From: Streptomyces sp. DT2A-34
GTDB lineage: Bacteria > Actinomycetota > Actinomycetes > Streptomycetales > Streptomycetaceae
NCBI RefSeq assembly: GCF_030499515.1
Contig: NZ_JASTWJ010000001.1
Coordinates: 2,584,001-2,648,000 of the forward strand
DNA: 64,000 bases
Direction of reading: 5' to 3'
This document shows, piece after piece, positions 54,710-62,999 of the stretch. A model generated the notes under the pieces. That model ran no database searches, was not told where the DNA came from, and worked only from the letters and a program-made list of their open reading frames with translations. The translations under genes and the position numbers were made by a program. The stretch's first letter is position 1. Each line of letters starts with the position of its first letter.

Positions 54710-55450
54710 ATGGTGGCCCCGCCGGACAACGACGTGCTCTGGGCACGCGCCCTGCACTTCACGCACAACGACGGTTCGCCCGCGCTCAGCGGCGTCTCGC
54801 TCGGGGTCCAGGAGGGCGAGGTCCTCGCCGTCATCGGCCCGCGCGGCAGCGGCAAGACGACTCTGCTGCGGTGTCTGTCCGGTCTGGCCGCGGTGCGGCG
54901 GGGCGAGGTCTGGTTCAACAGCGTCCCGGTGCACAAGATGGGCCCGGCGGACCGCGAACGGCTCCGGCGCGACCGCTTCAGCTGGATCGACCCGGCACCG
55001 TCACTCGTCCCCGAGCTGAACGTCTGGGAGAACACCGCCCTTCCCCTGATGCTGCGCGGCACCAGCCGCCGCCGCGCCAAGGCGGCCGCGCTGGAGTGGC
55101 TGAACCGCCTGGACGTCGCCGAGTCGGCCCGCAAGCGCCCGCACCAGCTGGTCCACGCCGAACGCCAGCGCGTCTGCATCGCCCGCGCGCTGGCCCCCTC
55201 ACCCACGGTCCTGTTCGCCGACGAGCCGACCGCCCCCCTGCACCGCGCCGACCGCGCGCACATCCTGCGCACCCTGACGACAGCGGCCCGCTCGCACGGC
55301 ATCACGGTCGTCCTGGCCAGCCCCGACGCGGACCCGGCGACCCTCGCCGACCGCACGGTCACGCTCATGGACGGACGGCGCGTGAACACGGTGCACCTGC
55401 CCCCGGCCACGGAGACGGAAGGCCGGGCCGCGTGCTCGCTCTCCGTCTGA
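54710..55450 (+). CDS. ABC transporter ATPase with degenerate signature and H-loop
   Basis: 246 residues. Walker A GPRGSGKTT at ~residue 46 and Walker B VLFADEP are intact. The ABC signature LSGGQ is replaced by LVHAE (HQLVHAERQRVCIARAL), and the switch His (usually THD) reads ASPD. Such changes would impair ATP hydrolysis in a normal exporter dimer. FtsX-type pairing with the next gene suggests a MacB/LolD-like function that may have become non-canonical. The ATG at 54710 follows AGGTG. Confidence 0.78.
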   Translation: MVAPPDNDVLWARALHFTHNDGSPALSGVSLGVQEGEVLAVIGPRGSGKTTLLRCLSGLAAVRRGEVWFNSVPVHKMGPADRERLRRDRFSWIDPAPSLVPELNVWENTALPLMLRGTSRRRAKAAALEWLNRLDVAESARKRPHQLVHAERQRVCIARALAPSPTVLFADEPTAPLHRADRAHILRTLTTAARSHGITVVLASPDADPATLADRTVTLMDGRRVNTVHLPPATETEGRAACSLSV

Positions 55451-56853
55451 CCCACGGCGCCCAACCGGCCGTACAGCTGCGCCGCCTGCTGGTGGCGGCG
55501 GCGTCGGCGGGTACGGGCTTCCTGCTGCTCTGCGCCCTGGGCTACGCGATGTCCCACGACTCCCCCGCCGCGTCGCTCCTGCGCCTGGCCTGGTGCGCAC
55601 CCCCGCTGGCGGCGACGGTCCACTTCGCCGTGGCCGTGGCCCGCACCGACCCCGGCACCAGGCCCCGCCCCGGCCTCGCGGCCATCGGCCTGGGCCCGGC
55701 CCGTCTGATGGCCGTCTCGGCCACCACCACGGCCCTGTCCTGCACCCTCGGCTCCACGCTGGCCCTGCTGGTCTTCCTCCACCTGAGGGGCGACCTGACG
55801 GGCATGCCCTTCGACGGCGCGGCCGCGGAGTTCCTGGCGGCGGGCAGCCCCCTGCCCCTGCCGGCCACGCTGACGCTGCTGACCCTGGTGCCGGCGATCG
55901 CGTCGCTGATGGTGGCGCTGACGCTGCGCCCGAGGGAACTCGGACCCACCGCCGCCGCCCAGGGCACGGGCAGGGCGTACGTCCGCTTCGGGGCGTACGG
56001 CAGGCCGGGGCCGCGGGAGACGTTCGGGGCGTACGGTCGGTTCGGCACCCACCTGCGGCGCGGCGAGCGTGGCAACGCCCACGCGAACGGGCGCCGACAG
56101 CCCGAAGGCGGCACCCCGCAGGCAGGCGACCCGGCCCGGAGGCCGGACCCCACCACGGACAACCCACCGGCCGACTGGACCGAAGCGGTGGCCGACCCCG
56201 CTCCCGCGACCGATTCGGGCCGCGCACGCCCCCTCGCCCCCCGCAAACCCCCCGCCGGCCTCCCCTGGGGCATCGCGGTCCTCGCCGGGGGCCTCGCCGT
56301 CGAGGCCTACGCCGGCCGCGCGGCGACCGGCACCGCCGTCGCCATGGCCGCCGCCCTCCCCACCGGCCCCGCCGGAGTCGTGGTCGGCTGGCTGCTCACC
56401 GCCCTCGGGCTCGCCCTGGCCGCCCCCGGCCTCACCCACCTCTGCGGCCGCCTCCTGCAGACCGCACGACCGGGCGCCCTCCGCCTCCTGGCCGGCCGTG
56501 TCCTGATGGAGGAAGCCGTCCGCATCGGCCGCCCCCTCGGCATCGTCTGCGCCGTCACCTCCGCCGTTTACGCCATGGCGCCCCTCTCCGGCAACGCGGC
56601 CACCCCGCCCTTCGGCCCCCTCACCACCCTCGGCGTCACCCTGGTCACCGGCTGCACGGTGGCCACCCTCCTCACGGCCGCCGTGGAGGCCAAACACGCC
56701 CGCGCCGACACCACGGCCGCGCTCCTCCGCCTCGGCGCCCCCACCGCGATGCTCCGCAGCGCCGCCGCCCTGCGCGTCGGCATCCTGCTGGCCTTCTTCG
56801 GCCCGCTCACCCTGATCGTGGCCCAGCTGGCCGCGCTGCCCCTGGCACGGTGA
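55432..56853 (+). CDS. FtsX-like ABC transporter permease
   Basis: 473 residues. Hydrophobic segments near ~18-37, ~50-68, ~100-120, ~150-175, then a Pro/Arg-rich cytosolic stretch (~185-275), and again ~280-320, ~370-390, ~405-425 and ~450-470. This two-module layout with a soluble central part fits FtsX-type permeases. Its GTG overlaps the ATPase gene by 19 bp, with GGAAGG upstream. It acts with the degenerate ATPase; cargo unknown. Confidence 0.72.
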   Translation: MLALRLTHGAQPAVQLRRLLVAAASAGTGFLLLCALGYAMSHDSPAASLLRLAWCAPPLAATVHFAVAVARTDPGTRPRPGLAAIGLGPARLMAVSATTTALSCTLGSTLALLVFLHLRGDLTGMPFDGAAAEFLAAGSPLPLPATLTLLTLVPAIASLMVALTLRPRELGPTAAAQGTGRAYVRFGAYGRPGPRETFGAYGRFGTHLRRGERGNAHANGRRQPEGGTPQAGDPARRPDPTTDNPPADWTEAVADPAPATDSGRARPLAPRKPPAGLPWGIAVLAGGLAVEAYAGRAATGTAVAMAAALPTGPAGVVVGWLLTALGLALAAPGLTHLCGRLLQTARPGALRLLAGRVLMEEAVRIGRPLGIVCAVTSAVYAMAPLSGNAATPPFGPLTTLGVTLVTGCTVATLLTAAVEAKHARADTTAALLRLGAPTAMLRSAAALRVGILLAFFGPLTLIVAQLAALPLAR

Positions 56854-56981
56854 AGCGGTCGAGCGGGCCCCGGCCCCCGGCGAAAAACTCGCAGGAAAAA
56901 AATCTCCGCCCGGCGATGAGTTCCGCCCGGCCCCCCGGTCTACCCCACCGAACAGCAGCCACCCCGATGGGAGAGACCACG

Positions 56982-57401
56982 ATGACCGCCCCCGCGTACC
57001 AGCAGATGATCTTCCTGAACCTGCCCGTGAACGACCTCGACGCCTCGAAGAAGTTCTTCACGGAGCTCGGTTACTCCATCAACCCGCAGTTCAGCGACGA
57101 GAACGCGGCGTCCGTCGTGATCAGCGACACCATCGTCGCGATGCTGCTCACCAAGCCGTTCTACTCGACCTTCACCAAGAAGGAGATCGCGGACGCCACG
57201 AGGACCAGCGAGGTGCTGATCTGTCTGAGCGCCGAGAGCCGCGAGAAGGTCGACGAGCTGGTCGAGAAGGCGGTCGCCGCGGGCGGCACGGCCTCGGACC
57301 AGGTCCAGGACCCGGGCTTCATGTACGGCCGCGCCTTCGACGACCTCGACGGCCACACCTGGGAGGTCGTGTGGATGGACCCGTCGGCCATCGAGGGCTG
57401 A
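56982..57401 (+). CDS. VOC-family (glyoxalase/bleomycin-resistance fold) protein
   Basis: 139 residues. MIFLNLPVNDLDASKKFFTELGYSINPQFSDENAASVVISDTIVAMLLT, then GRAFDDLDGHTWEVVWMDPS with the metal-binding glutamate region. GGGAGAG precedes the ATG. These proteins are metal-dependent isomerases, dioxygenases or antibiotic-binding proteins; which applies here is unclear. A stretch of A residues (AAAAACTCGCAGGAAAAAAA) lies ~90 bp upstream. Confidence 0.8.
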   Translation: MTAPAYQQMIFLNLPVNDLDASKKFFTELGYSINPQFSDENAASVVISDTIVAMLLTKPFYSTFTKKEIADATRTSEVLICLSAESREKVDELVEKAVAAGGTASDQVQDPGFMYGRAFDDLDGHTWEVVWMDPSAIEG

Positions 57402-57438
57402 CGCCCGCCGTCCCTCGGGGGGTGCCTAGCATGGGCGG

Positions 57439-58560
57439 GTGCAGACGATGCCCGCCCATGCGGCCCACCACAACGACCGTGAGATAGAGACGCTGGAGGA
57501 GTTCGACGCGACCGTCGCGGCGCGCGGCACCCTCGCCGGCTTCCGGGTCCAGGCCGTCGATCTGACGGACCGTACGCGCGAACTGCTCGCCACGGACACG
57601 GCCGGCGCCGTCTTCCTGGGCTGTCCGATGCGCGAGGACGCGGCCGCGAAGATCCGCGCGGACGGCGCCCTGGTCTTCCCGCCGCTCCCCGGCCTGCCCT
57701 TCGACCCGTACCGGGGCCGGGTCTACTCGCCCGACGAACTCTTCGCGTCCCTGGCCGACGGCTACGAGAACACGCCCGACGCCCGCGCGTACGACTGGTT
57801 CCAGCAGACCAAGGCGGACGGCGACATCTACGCCTCCATGCTCCGCGCGGTCCACGACGACTCCGTCTCCGACGCCCTCGACGAACTCCTCTCCGGCGCC
57901 CGGGTGGTGGGCGTCATGGGCGGCCACGCGATGCGCCGCGGCACGGAGGCGTACGAGGGTGCGGCGCGGCTCGGCCGGGAGCTGGCCCGCGCGGGCTTCA
58001 CCGTCGCCACCGGCGGCGGCCCGGGCGCGATGGAGGCGGCGAACCTCGGCGCTTACGCCGCCGCGTACGGCGAAGAGATGCTCACCGACGCCCTCCAACT
58101 CCTGGCGAAGGCGCCCGGGTTCACCCCCTCCATCACCGAGTGGGCCACGGCGGCCTTCGAGGTGCGCTCCCGTTGGCCGAAGGGCGGCCGCTCCGTCGGC
58201 ATCCCGACCTGGTTCTACGGCCACGAGCCGCCGAACCCGTTCGCCTCCCACATCGCCAAGTACTTCGCCAACGCCACCCGCGAGGACGGCCTCCTGGCCC
58301 GCTCGAACGCGGGCGTCGTCTTCCTGCCGGGCGCCGCCGGCACCGTACAGGAGATCTTCGACAACGCGACGCCGAACTACTACGAGTCGCGCGGTGAGCC
58401 CACTCCCATGGTCCTGGTCGACCGCGCCCACTGGACCGAGAAGCTGCCGACGTGGCCCCTGCTGAAGTCCCTGGCCCGGGACCGCTCGATGGAGTCCCGT
58501 ATCGCCCTGGTTGACCGGATCGAGGAGGCTCCGGCGGCGTTGAAACGTCTCAGCGATTAA
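57439..58560 (+). CDS. LOG-family protein (nucleotide-monophosphate nucleosidase-like)
   Basis: 373 residues, long type of the family. Central motif GVMGGHAMRRGTEAYEGAARLGRELARAGFTVATGGGPGAMEAANLGA (nucleotide loop), then FLPGAAGTVQEIFDNATPN in place of the usual PGGxGTxxE. LOG proteins release the base from AMP-like nucleotides (cytokinin-type). TAGCAT ends 6 nt before the GTG start and no ribosome site is seen, so it is probably leaderless. Confidence 0.82.
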   Translation: MQTMPAHAAHHNDREIETLEEFDATVAARGTLAGFRVQAVDLTDRTRELLATDTAGAVFLGCPMREDAAAKIRADGALVFPPLPGLPFDPYRGRVYSPDELFASLADGYENTPDARAYDWFQQTKADGDIYASMLRAVHDDSVSDALDELLSGARVVGVMGGHAMRRGTEAYEGAARLGRELARAGFTVATGGGPGAMEAANLGAYAAAYGEEMLTDALQLLAKAPGFTPSITEWATAAFEVRSRWPKGGRSVGIPTWFYGHEPPNPFASHIAKYFANATREDGLLARSNAGVVFLPGAAGTVQEIFDNATPNYYESRGEPTPMVLVDRAHWTEKLPTWPLLKSLARDRSMESRIALVDRIEEAPAALKRLSD

Positions 58561-58598
58561 TAAGAGGGCAAAGCCAACGCCCGTGGACTGCATATGCG

Positions 58599-58626
58599 TT
58601 GACACTGCTTATGCCACGCTTATAAA
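58599..58626 (+). promoter_or_regulatory. Strong vegetative-type promoter
   Basis: TTGACA (58599-58604), 16-bp spacer, TATAAA (58621-58626). Very close to the HrdB consensus and notably AT-rich for this genome. It would start transcription about 70-75 nt before the LAETG-protein start. Confidence 0.75.
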
Positions 58627-58646
58627 CCTGTGAGACTCCTGGGGAC

Positions 58647-58663
58647 GGTGATGACACATCACC
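58647..58663 (+). other. Small hairpin in the 5' leader of the LAETG gene
   Basis: GGTGATG-ACA-CATCACC, 7-bp stem with a 3-nt loop, near the 5' end of the leader RNA. Another small palindrome (GTTGTGCAAC) lies at ~58684-58693. They may steady the message. Confidence 0.5.
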
Positions 58664-58707
58664 GCCTCGTTCAACCCCCCTCAGTTGTGCAACTCGTAAG
58701 GACAAAA

Positions 58708-59403
58708 GTGTCCATAAACCGCCGTACTGTTGCGCGCTCCGTGCGCGCTCTTGGTGTTGCCTCGGCCTCGGTCGCGCTCGCGCTCGGCCTCGCGGGCAAC
58801 GCCCTCGCGTGCGACATCAGTGAATTCTCCGCCGAAGCCAAGTGCGACGGCGACAAGGGCGTCATCACGGTCACCGACGTGGACCCCAGCGGTGTCCCGG
58901 CGACCGTCAGCGTGTTCCTCCAGAACAACGGCGCCGACCTGAAGAAGGTCGGCGAGCAGGAGGTCAAGGGCTCGCGCGAAGGTGTCACCATCACCTTCGC
59001 CGAGGACTGGAAGCCGGACGCGGAGTACCGGATCCACGTCAAGGCCGCCGGCTATGTCGACGAGGACATCAAGCCGAACCTGACGACCCCCTCCACGGCC
59101 TGCAAGAAGGAGGAGGAGCCGCCGGCTCCGACCGACACCCCGACCCCGTCGGACTCCGCCTCGACCCCGGCCGAGGAGACCGACACGCCGACCCCGACGC
59201 CCTCGGAGAGCGAGAGCACCGCCCCGGCGGGCACCGAGAGCAACGCTCCGGCCCCGGCGGACGCCGGTGACTCCAACCTCGCCGAGACCGGCGCGAGCTC
59301 CAACACCGGCCTCATCGCCGGCATCGCGATCGCCCTGGTCGCGATCGGCGGCGGCGCGGTCTTCTTCGGCCTGCGTCGCCGTGGGGCGAGCAGCGACCGC
59401 TGA
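58708..59403 (+). CDS. LAETG-type sortase-anchored surface protein
   Basis: 231 residues. Signal peptide [30 protein letters not shown]; a small exposed domain with two Cys; a Pro/Thr/Glu/Ser linker (~residues 125-190); then [12 protein letters not shown], a membrane helix ([21 protein letters not shown]) and RRR tail, the sorting signal cut by class E sortases. It should become attached to peptidoglycan. GTG start with AAGGA 5 nt upstream. Function unknown. Confidence 0.87.
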   Translation: MSINRRTVARSVRALGVASASVALALGLAGNALACDISEFSAEAKCDGDKGVITVTDVDPSGVPATVSVFLQNNGADLKKVGEQEVKGSREGVTITFAEDWKPDAEYRIHVKAAGYVDEDIKPNLTTPSTACKKEEEPPAPTDTPTPSDSASTPAEETDTPTPTPSESESTAPAGTESNAPAPADAGDSNLAETGASSNTGLIAGIAIALVAIGGGAVFFGLRRRGASSDR

Positions 59404-59477
59404 CGCGCTCGTAGAGCAACATCCGTGTGGCCCGTCCCCTGGAATTCGCCGTGTCGCGGGGGCGGGCCATTCGTCTG

Positions 59478-60275
59478 TCAGCCGAACGTCGCCCTTTCCA
59501 GCCAGAACTCCAGCAGCTCGCGCTCGCCCAGAACCTCCAACTCCGCGCTGTCCAGCGGCAGTCGACGGTAGAAGGCAAGCAGTACGGCGGTGAGTGGCCC
59601 CCGGAGCGCGACGGTCGCCTTCTCATGGCCGCGCCGCCAGGCGACGACGTCCTCGCCGAGGTCGATAATCCACTCCGCGCCTACCTCCGGGGTGTTGTCG
59701 GTGGCGTGCAGATGGATGCTGCTCCCCGGCCGGCGCAGCTCCCGCGCCGGGTCGTCCGGCAGCGTCCGCTGGGCCCACTCCACGATCTCCAGCCACTCGT
59801 CGATCGCGTCGGCGGCCACGTCCGGCGCGACCTCGTAGGGCAGTCCGGCGGCGAGGGTCGCGTCCGCACGGTGGACGGTGATCTCGTGCGTCATACGGCG
59901 GGCCCAGAACCCGGCGTTGAGGATCCCCGCCCATCCCCACACCTTGGCGTCCGGCCCGGCCTCCCGCAGCGTGCCGACGAGCATCTCGCCGGTCTCCGCC
60001 AGCCAGGCGTCCAGCGCGACGGCGTCCCCCTCGCCCTCCGGGCCCTCGAAGCCGGGCACCCGCTCCTCCGGGACCTCCTCCTCGGCTCGCGTCCGTACCG
60101 TCAGCTCCACCCAGCGCAGGGCGCCGCCGATGTGCCGTACGAGCTCTTCCAGCGACCAGTCCGGGCAGGTCGGCACGGTGGCCGACAGATCGGCGCCGGA
60201 GGTCACCACGGCCCTCAACAGGCCGACTTGGTGGGCGATTTCGTCGCAGTAGCGATTGTGCGGGAGTGGCGTCAT
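59478..60275 (-). CDS. Maleylpyruvate isomerase-family, mycothiol-dependent/DinB-like protein
   Basis: 265 residues. Helical N-terminal DinB-like domain (LRAVVTSGADLSATVPTCPDWSLEELVRHIGGALRWVELTVRT), then a C-terminal domain with ALRGPLTAVLLAFYRRLPLDSAELEVLG. This family includes mycothiol-dependent maleylpyruvate isomerase and actinobacterial stress enzymes; the metal ligands are His of RHIGG and HEITVHR. TAAGGT ends 7 nt before the ATG, again a leaderless arrangement. No obvious operon partner. Confidence 0.75.
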   Translation of the reverse strand: MTPLPHNRYCDEIAHQVGLLRAVVTSGADLSATVPTCPDWSLEELVRHIGGALRWVELTVRTRAEEEVPEERVPGFEGPEGEGDAVALDAWLAETGEMLVGTLREAGPDAKVWGWAGILNAGFWARRMTHEITVHRADATLAAGLPYEVAPDVAADAIDEWLEIVEWAQRTLPDDPARELRRPGSSIHLHATDNTPEVGAEWIIDLGEDVVAWRRGHEKATVALRGPLTAVLLAFYRRLPLDSAELEVLGERELLEFWLERATFG

Positions 60276-60300
60276 GCCCCGCACCTTAGGTGCCGGGCGA

Positions 60301-61347
60301 TCAGCCCAGCAGCACAATTTCCGCCGCGTCGAACTCCACCCCGACCGTGTCCCCGACCTCGGGCGCGTCCCGCAGCGCACACGCCGCTTCGAGGCGCGGC
60401 GCGTCCTCCGGCTGGAGGTGCACGGCGACATGCGTGCCCTTGAACGTGCGTGCCGCGACCGTGCAGCGCAGCGCCGCGTCGGCGGCCACGAGCCGTACGC
60501 CGGCCGGGCGTACGAGCAGCGTCCGCGCCCCCTGCGCGGCGCCCTCGCCGACCGGGAGCTTCCCCCAGGGCGTGTCCGCGGCCTCCCCGGCGACCGTGCC
60601 CTCGACCACGTTGTCGAACCCGAGGAAGCGCGCCACGAACTCGTCCACCGGACGCTGCCACACGTCCAACGGCGTGCCGGTCTGGGCGATCCGCCCGTCC
60701 CGCATCACCACGACCCGGTCGGCGAGCGCGAAGGCCTCGCCCTGGTCGTGCGTCACGGCCAGCACGGTGGTGCCCAACCGCCCGAACAGTTCCCGGAGTT
60801 CGACGACAAGCCGCTCCCTCAGGGACCGGTCGAGCTGGCCCAGCGGCTCGTCCAGCATCAGCAGCCGAGGCCGCGGCGCGAGCGCACGGGCCAGCGCAAC
60901 CCGCTGCTGTTCCCCGCCGGAGAGGGAGGCGACGGCACGGCGGGCGGCCCCCGGCAGTCCGACCAGGTCGAGCAACTCCCGTACGCGCTCGGCCTGTTCA
61001 CCCTTCGAGGCACCGTGCATCCGCGCCCCGAAGGCCACGTTGCCGCCGACGTCCCGCTGCGGGAACAGCTGATGGTCCTGGAACATCAGCCCGACGCCCC
61101 GCTTGTGCGCGGGCACCCCGGCCTGATCCCGCCCGTCGAGCAACACCCGCCCGCCATCGAGGAGTTGCAGCCCGGCCACCACCCGCAGCAGCGTCGACTT
61201 GCCGCTGCCGCTCGGCCCGAGCACGCACACGATCTCGTGCTCGGCGACATCTAGATCGACGCCGTCCAGCACGGGCCGTCCACCGAACCGTACGGTCGCG
61301 CCTCGAAGACTGAGCAGACTCAGCAGACCCTGCGGACTCGACGTCAT
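60301..61347 (-). CDS. thiQ: Thiamine ABC transporter ATPase
   Basis: 348 residues. Walker A GPSGSGKST, Q-loop MFQDHQLFPQ, signature LSGGEQQRVALARAL, Walker B LLMLDEPLGQLD, H-loop VTHDQGEAF, plus a TOBE-like C-terminal part. Its ATG directly follows the thiP stop (TGAATG). It belongs with the permease and a ThiB-like binding protein. Confidence 0.85.
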   Translation of the reverse strand: MTSSPQGLLSLLSLRGATVRFGGRPVLDGVDLDVAEHEIVCVLGPSGSGKSTLLRVVAGLQLLDGGRVLLDGRDQAGVPAHKRGVGLMFQDHQLFPQRDVGGNVAFGARMHGASKGEQAERVRELLDLVGLPGAARRAVASLSGGEQQRVALARALAPRPRLLMLDEPLGQLDRSLRERLVVELRELFGRLGTTVLAVTHDQGEAFALADRVVVMRDGRIAQTGTPLDVWQRPVDEFVARFLGFDNVVEGTVAGEAADTPWGKLPVGEGAAQGARTLLVRPAGVRLVAADAALRCTVAARTFKGTHVAVHLQPEDAPRLEAACALRDAPEVGDTVGVEFDAAEIVLLG

Positions 61348-62979
61348 TCAGAACTCCCCCGTCCGATCCGTACGGAGCCGCTCCAGCACCAGCAGCGCCA
61401 CCGCGCACACCATCATCAGTACCGTCGAAAGGGCCATCGCCTGGCCGTAGTTGAGCTCGCCGGCCCGCCCCAGCAGCCGCGCCACGGCGACCGGCAGCGT
61501 CGGATTGTCGGGCCGGGCGATGAACACGGTCGCGCCGAACTCCCCGAGCGACACCGCGAAGGCGAACCCGGCCGCGATCAGCAGCGCCCGCCGCACCAAC
61601 GGCAGGTCCACCTCACGCCAGACCCGCCACGGCGACGCCCCCAGCACCGAGGCCGCCTCGCGCAGCCGCTGGTCCACGGCCCGCAGCACGGGCAGCATGG
61701 TCCGTACGACGAAGGGCACCCCGACCAGCGCCTGGGCCAGCGGCACGAGGATCCACGTGCTTCTCAGATCCAGCGGCGGTTCGTCCAGGGCGATCAGGAA
61801 CCCGAACCCGACCGTCACCGCGGACACCCCGAGCGGCAGCATCAACAGCGCGTCGAAGCCCCGCACGAACCGGCCCGCGTCCCGTCGGGTCAACGCCGCC
61901 GCGGCCAGCCCGCCGATGAGCACGGCGATGAGCGTGGCGACGACGGCGTACTGCAGCGAATTGCCGATCGCCTCGATCGGCGCGACGAGGAAGACCCCGC
62001 CGTCGGCGCTGGCCAGCGCCCGGTAGTAGCCGAAGTCCGGCGCGTCCAGCGACCGCTCCACGAGGACGGCCAGCGGCAGCAGCAGGAGTACGACGATGAC
62101 GGCCAGGACACCGGCCAGCAGCGCCCACTGCCCTGCCCCGCGCGGCCGCCGCGCGGTCACCGACGCGTCCACCAGGCGCAGGGCGCTCTCGCGGCGCCGT
62201 ACCGTCCAGGCGTGCACGGCGAGGATCGCGCCGACGGCCAGGAACTGGATGATCGTCAGGACGGCGGCCGTGGACAGGTCGAAGATCTCGGACGTCTGCC
62301 GGTAGATCTCCACTTCGAGCGTCGAGAAGGTCGGGCCGCCGAGGATCTGGACGACGCCGAAGGAGGTGAAGGTGAACAGGAAGACCATGAGCGCGGCGGC
62401 GGCCACGGCGGGCGCGAGGGCCGGGAGGGTGACGGTCCGCCAGGCGGTGAAGCGGGACGCGCCGAGCATCCGCGCGGCCTCCTCCTGCCGCGGGTCCAGC
62501 TGCGCCCAGAGCCCGCCGACCGTCCGTACGACGACGGCGTAGTTGAAGAAGACGTGCGCGAGCAGGATGGCCCACACGGTGGTGTCGAGGCGTACGCCCC
62601 ACAGCTCGTCGAGGAGTCCGCCGCGGCCGACGAGCGCGAGGAACGCCGTACCGACGACGACCGTCGGCAGCACGAAGGGGACGGTCACCACGGCCCGCAG
62701 GATCTGTTTGCCGGGGAAGTCGAAGCGGGCGAAGACGTAGGCGCCCGGCAGCGCGATCAGCAGGGTGAGCGCGGTGGAGGCGAGCGCCTGCCAGGTGGTG
62801 AACCACAGGACGTGCCGGATGTCGGACTCCCCGAGCACGTCCGTGAGGCGCGCGAACTGCCAGACGCCGTCGGCCTTCAGCCCGCGCGCGACGATCGCGG
62901 CGACGGGCCAGGCGAAGAAGGCCGCGAAGAACGCGACGGGCACGGCGACGAGGCCGAGCCGCACCGCCGCGCTCCGCAT
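61348..62979 (-). CDS. thiP: Thiamine ABC transporter permease, two fused modules
   Basis: 543 residues with two permease modules in tandem. EAA loops appear at EEAARMLGASRFTAWRTVTLPALAP and REAASVLGASPWRVWREVDLPLVRR, as in ThiP/FbpB-type transporters. The ATG at 62979 has GAGGG 4 nt upstream and leaves a 20-bp gap after thiB; an upstream GTG at 63024 would overlap thiB and is less likely. Confidence 0.85.
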   Translation of the reverse strand: MRSAAVRLGLVAVPVAFFAAFFAWPVAAIVARGLKADGVWQFARLTDVLGESDIRHVLWFTTWQALASTALTLLIALPGAYVFARFDFPGKQILRAVVTVPFVLPTVVVGTAFLALVGRGGLLDELWGVRLDTTVWAILLAHVFFNYAVVVRTVGGLWAQLDPRQEEAARMLGASRFTAWRTVTLPALAPAVAAAALMVFLFTFTSFGVVQILGGPTFSTLEVEIYRQTSEIFDLSTAAVLTIIQFLAVGAILAVHAWTVRRRESALRLVDASVTARRPRGAGQWALLAGVLAVIVVLLLLPLAVLVERSLDAPDFGYYRALASADGGVFLVAPIEAIGNSLQYAVVATLIAVLIGGLAAAALTRRDAGRFVRGFDALLMLPLGVSAVTVGFGFLIALDEPPLDLRSTWILVPLAQALVGVPFVVRTMLPVLRAVDQRLREAASVLGASPWRVWREVDLPLVRRALLIAAGFAFAVSLGEFGATVFIARPDNPTLPVAVARLLGRAGELNYGQAMALSTVLMMVCAVALLVLERLRTDRTGEF

Positions 62980-62999
62980 GACCCTCTTACGGGGTGCCT

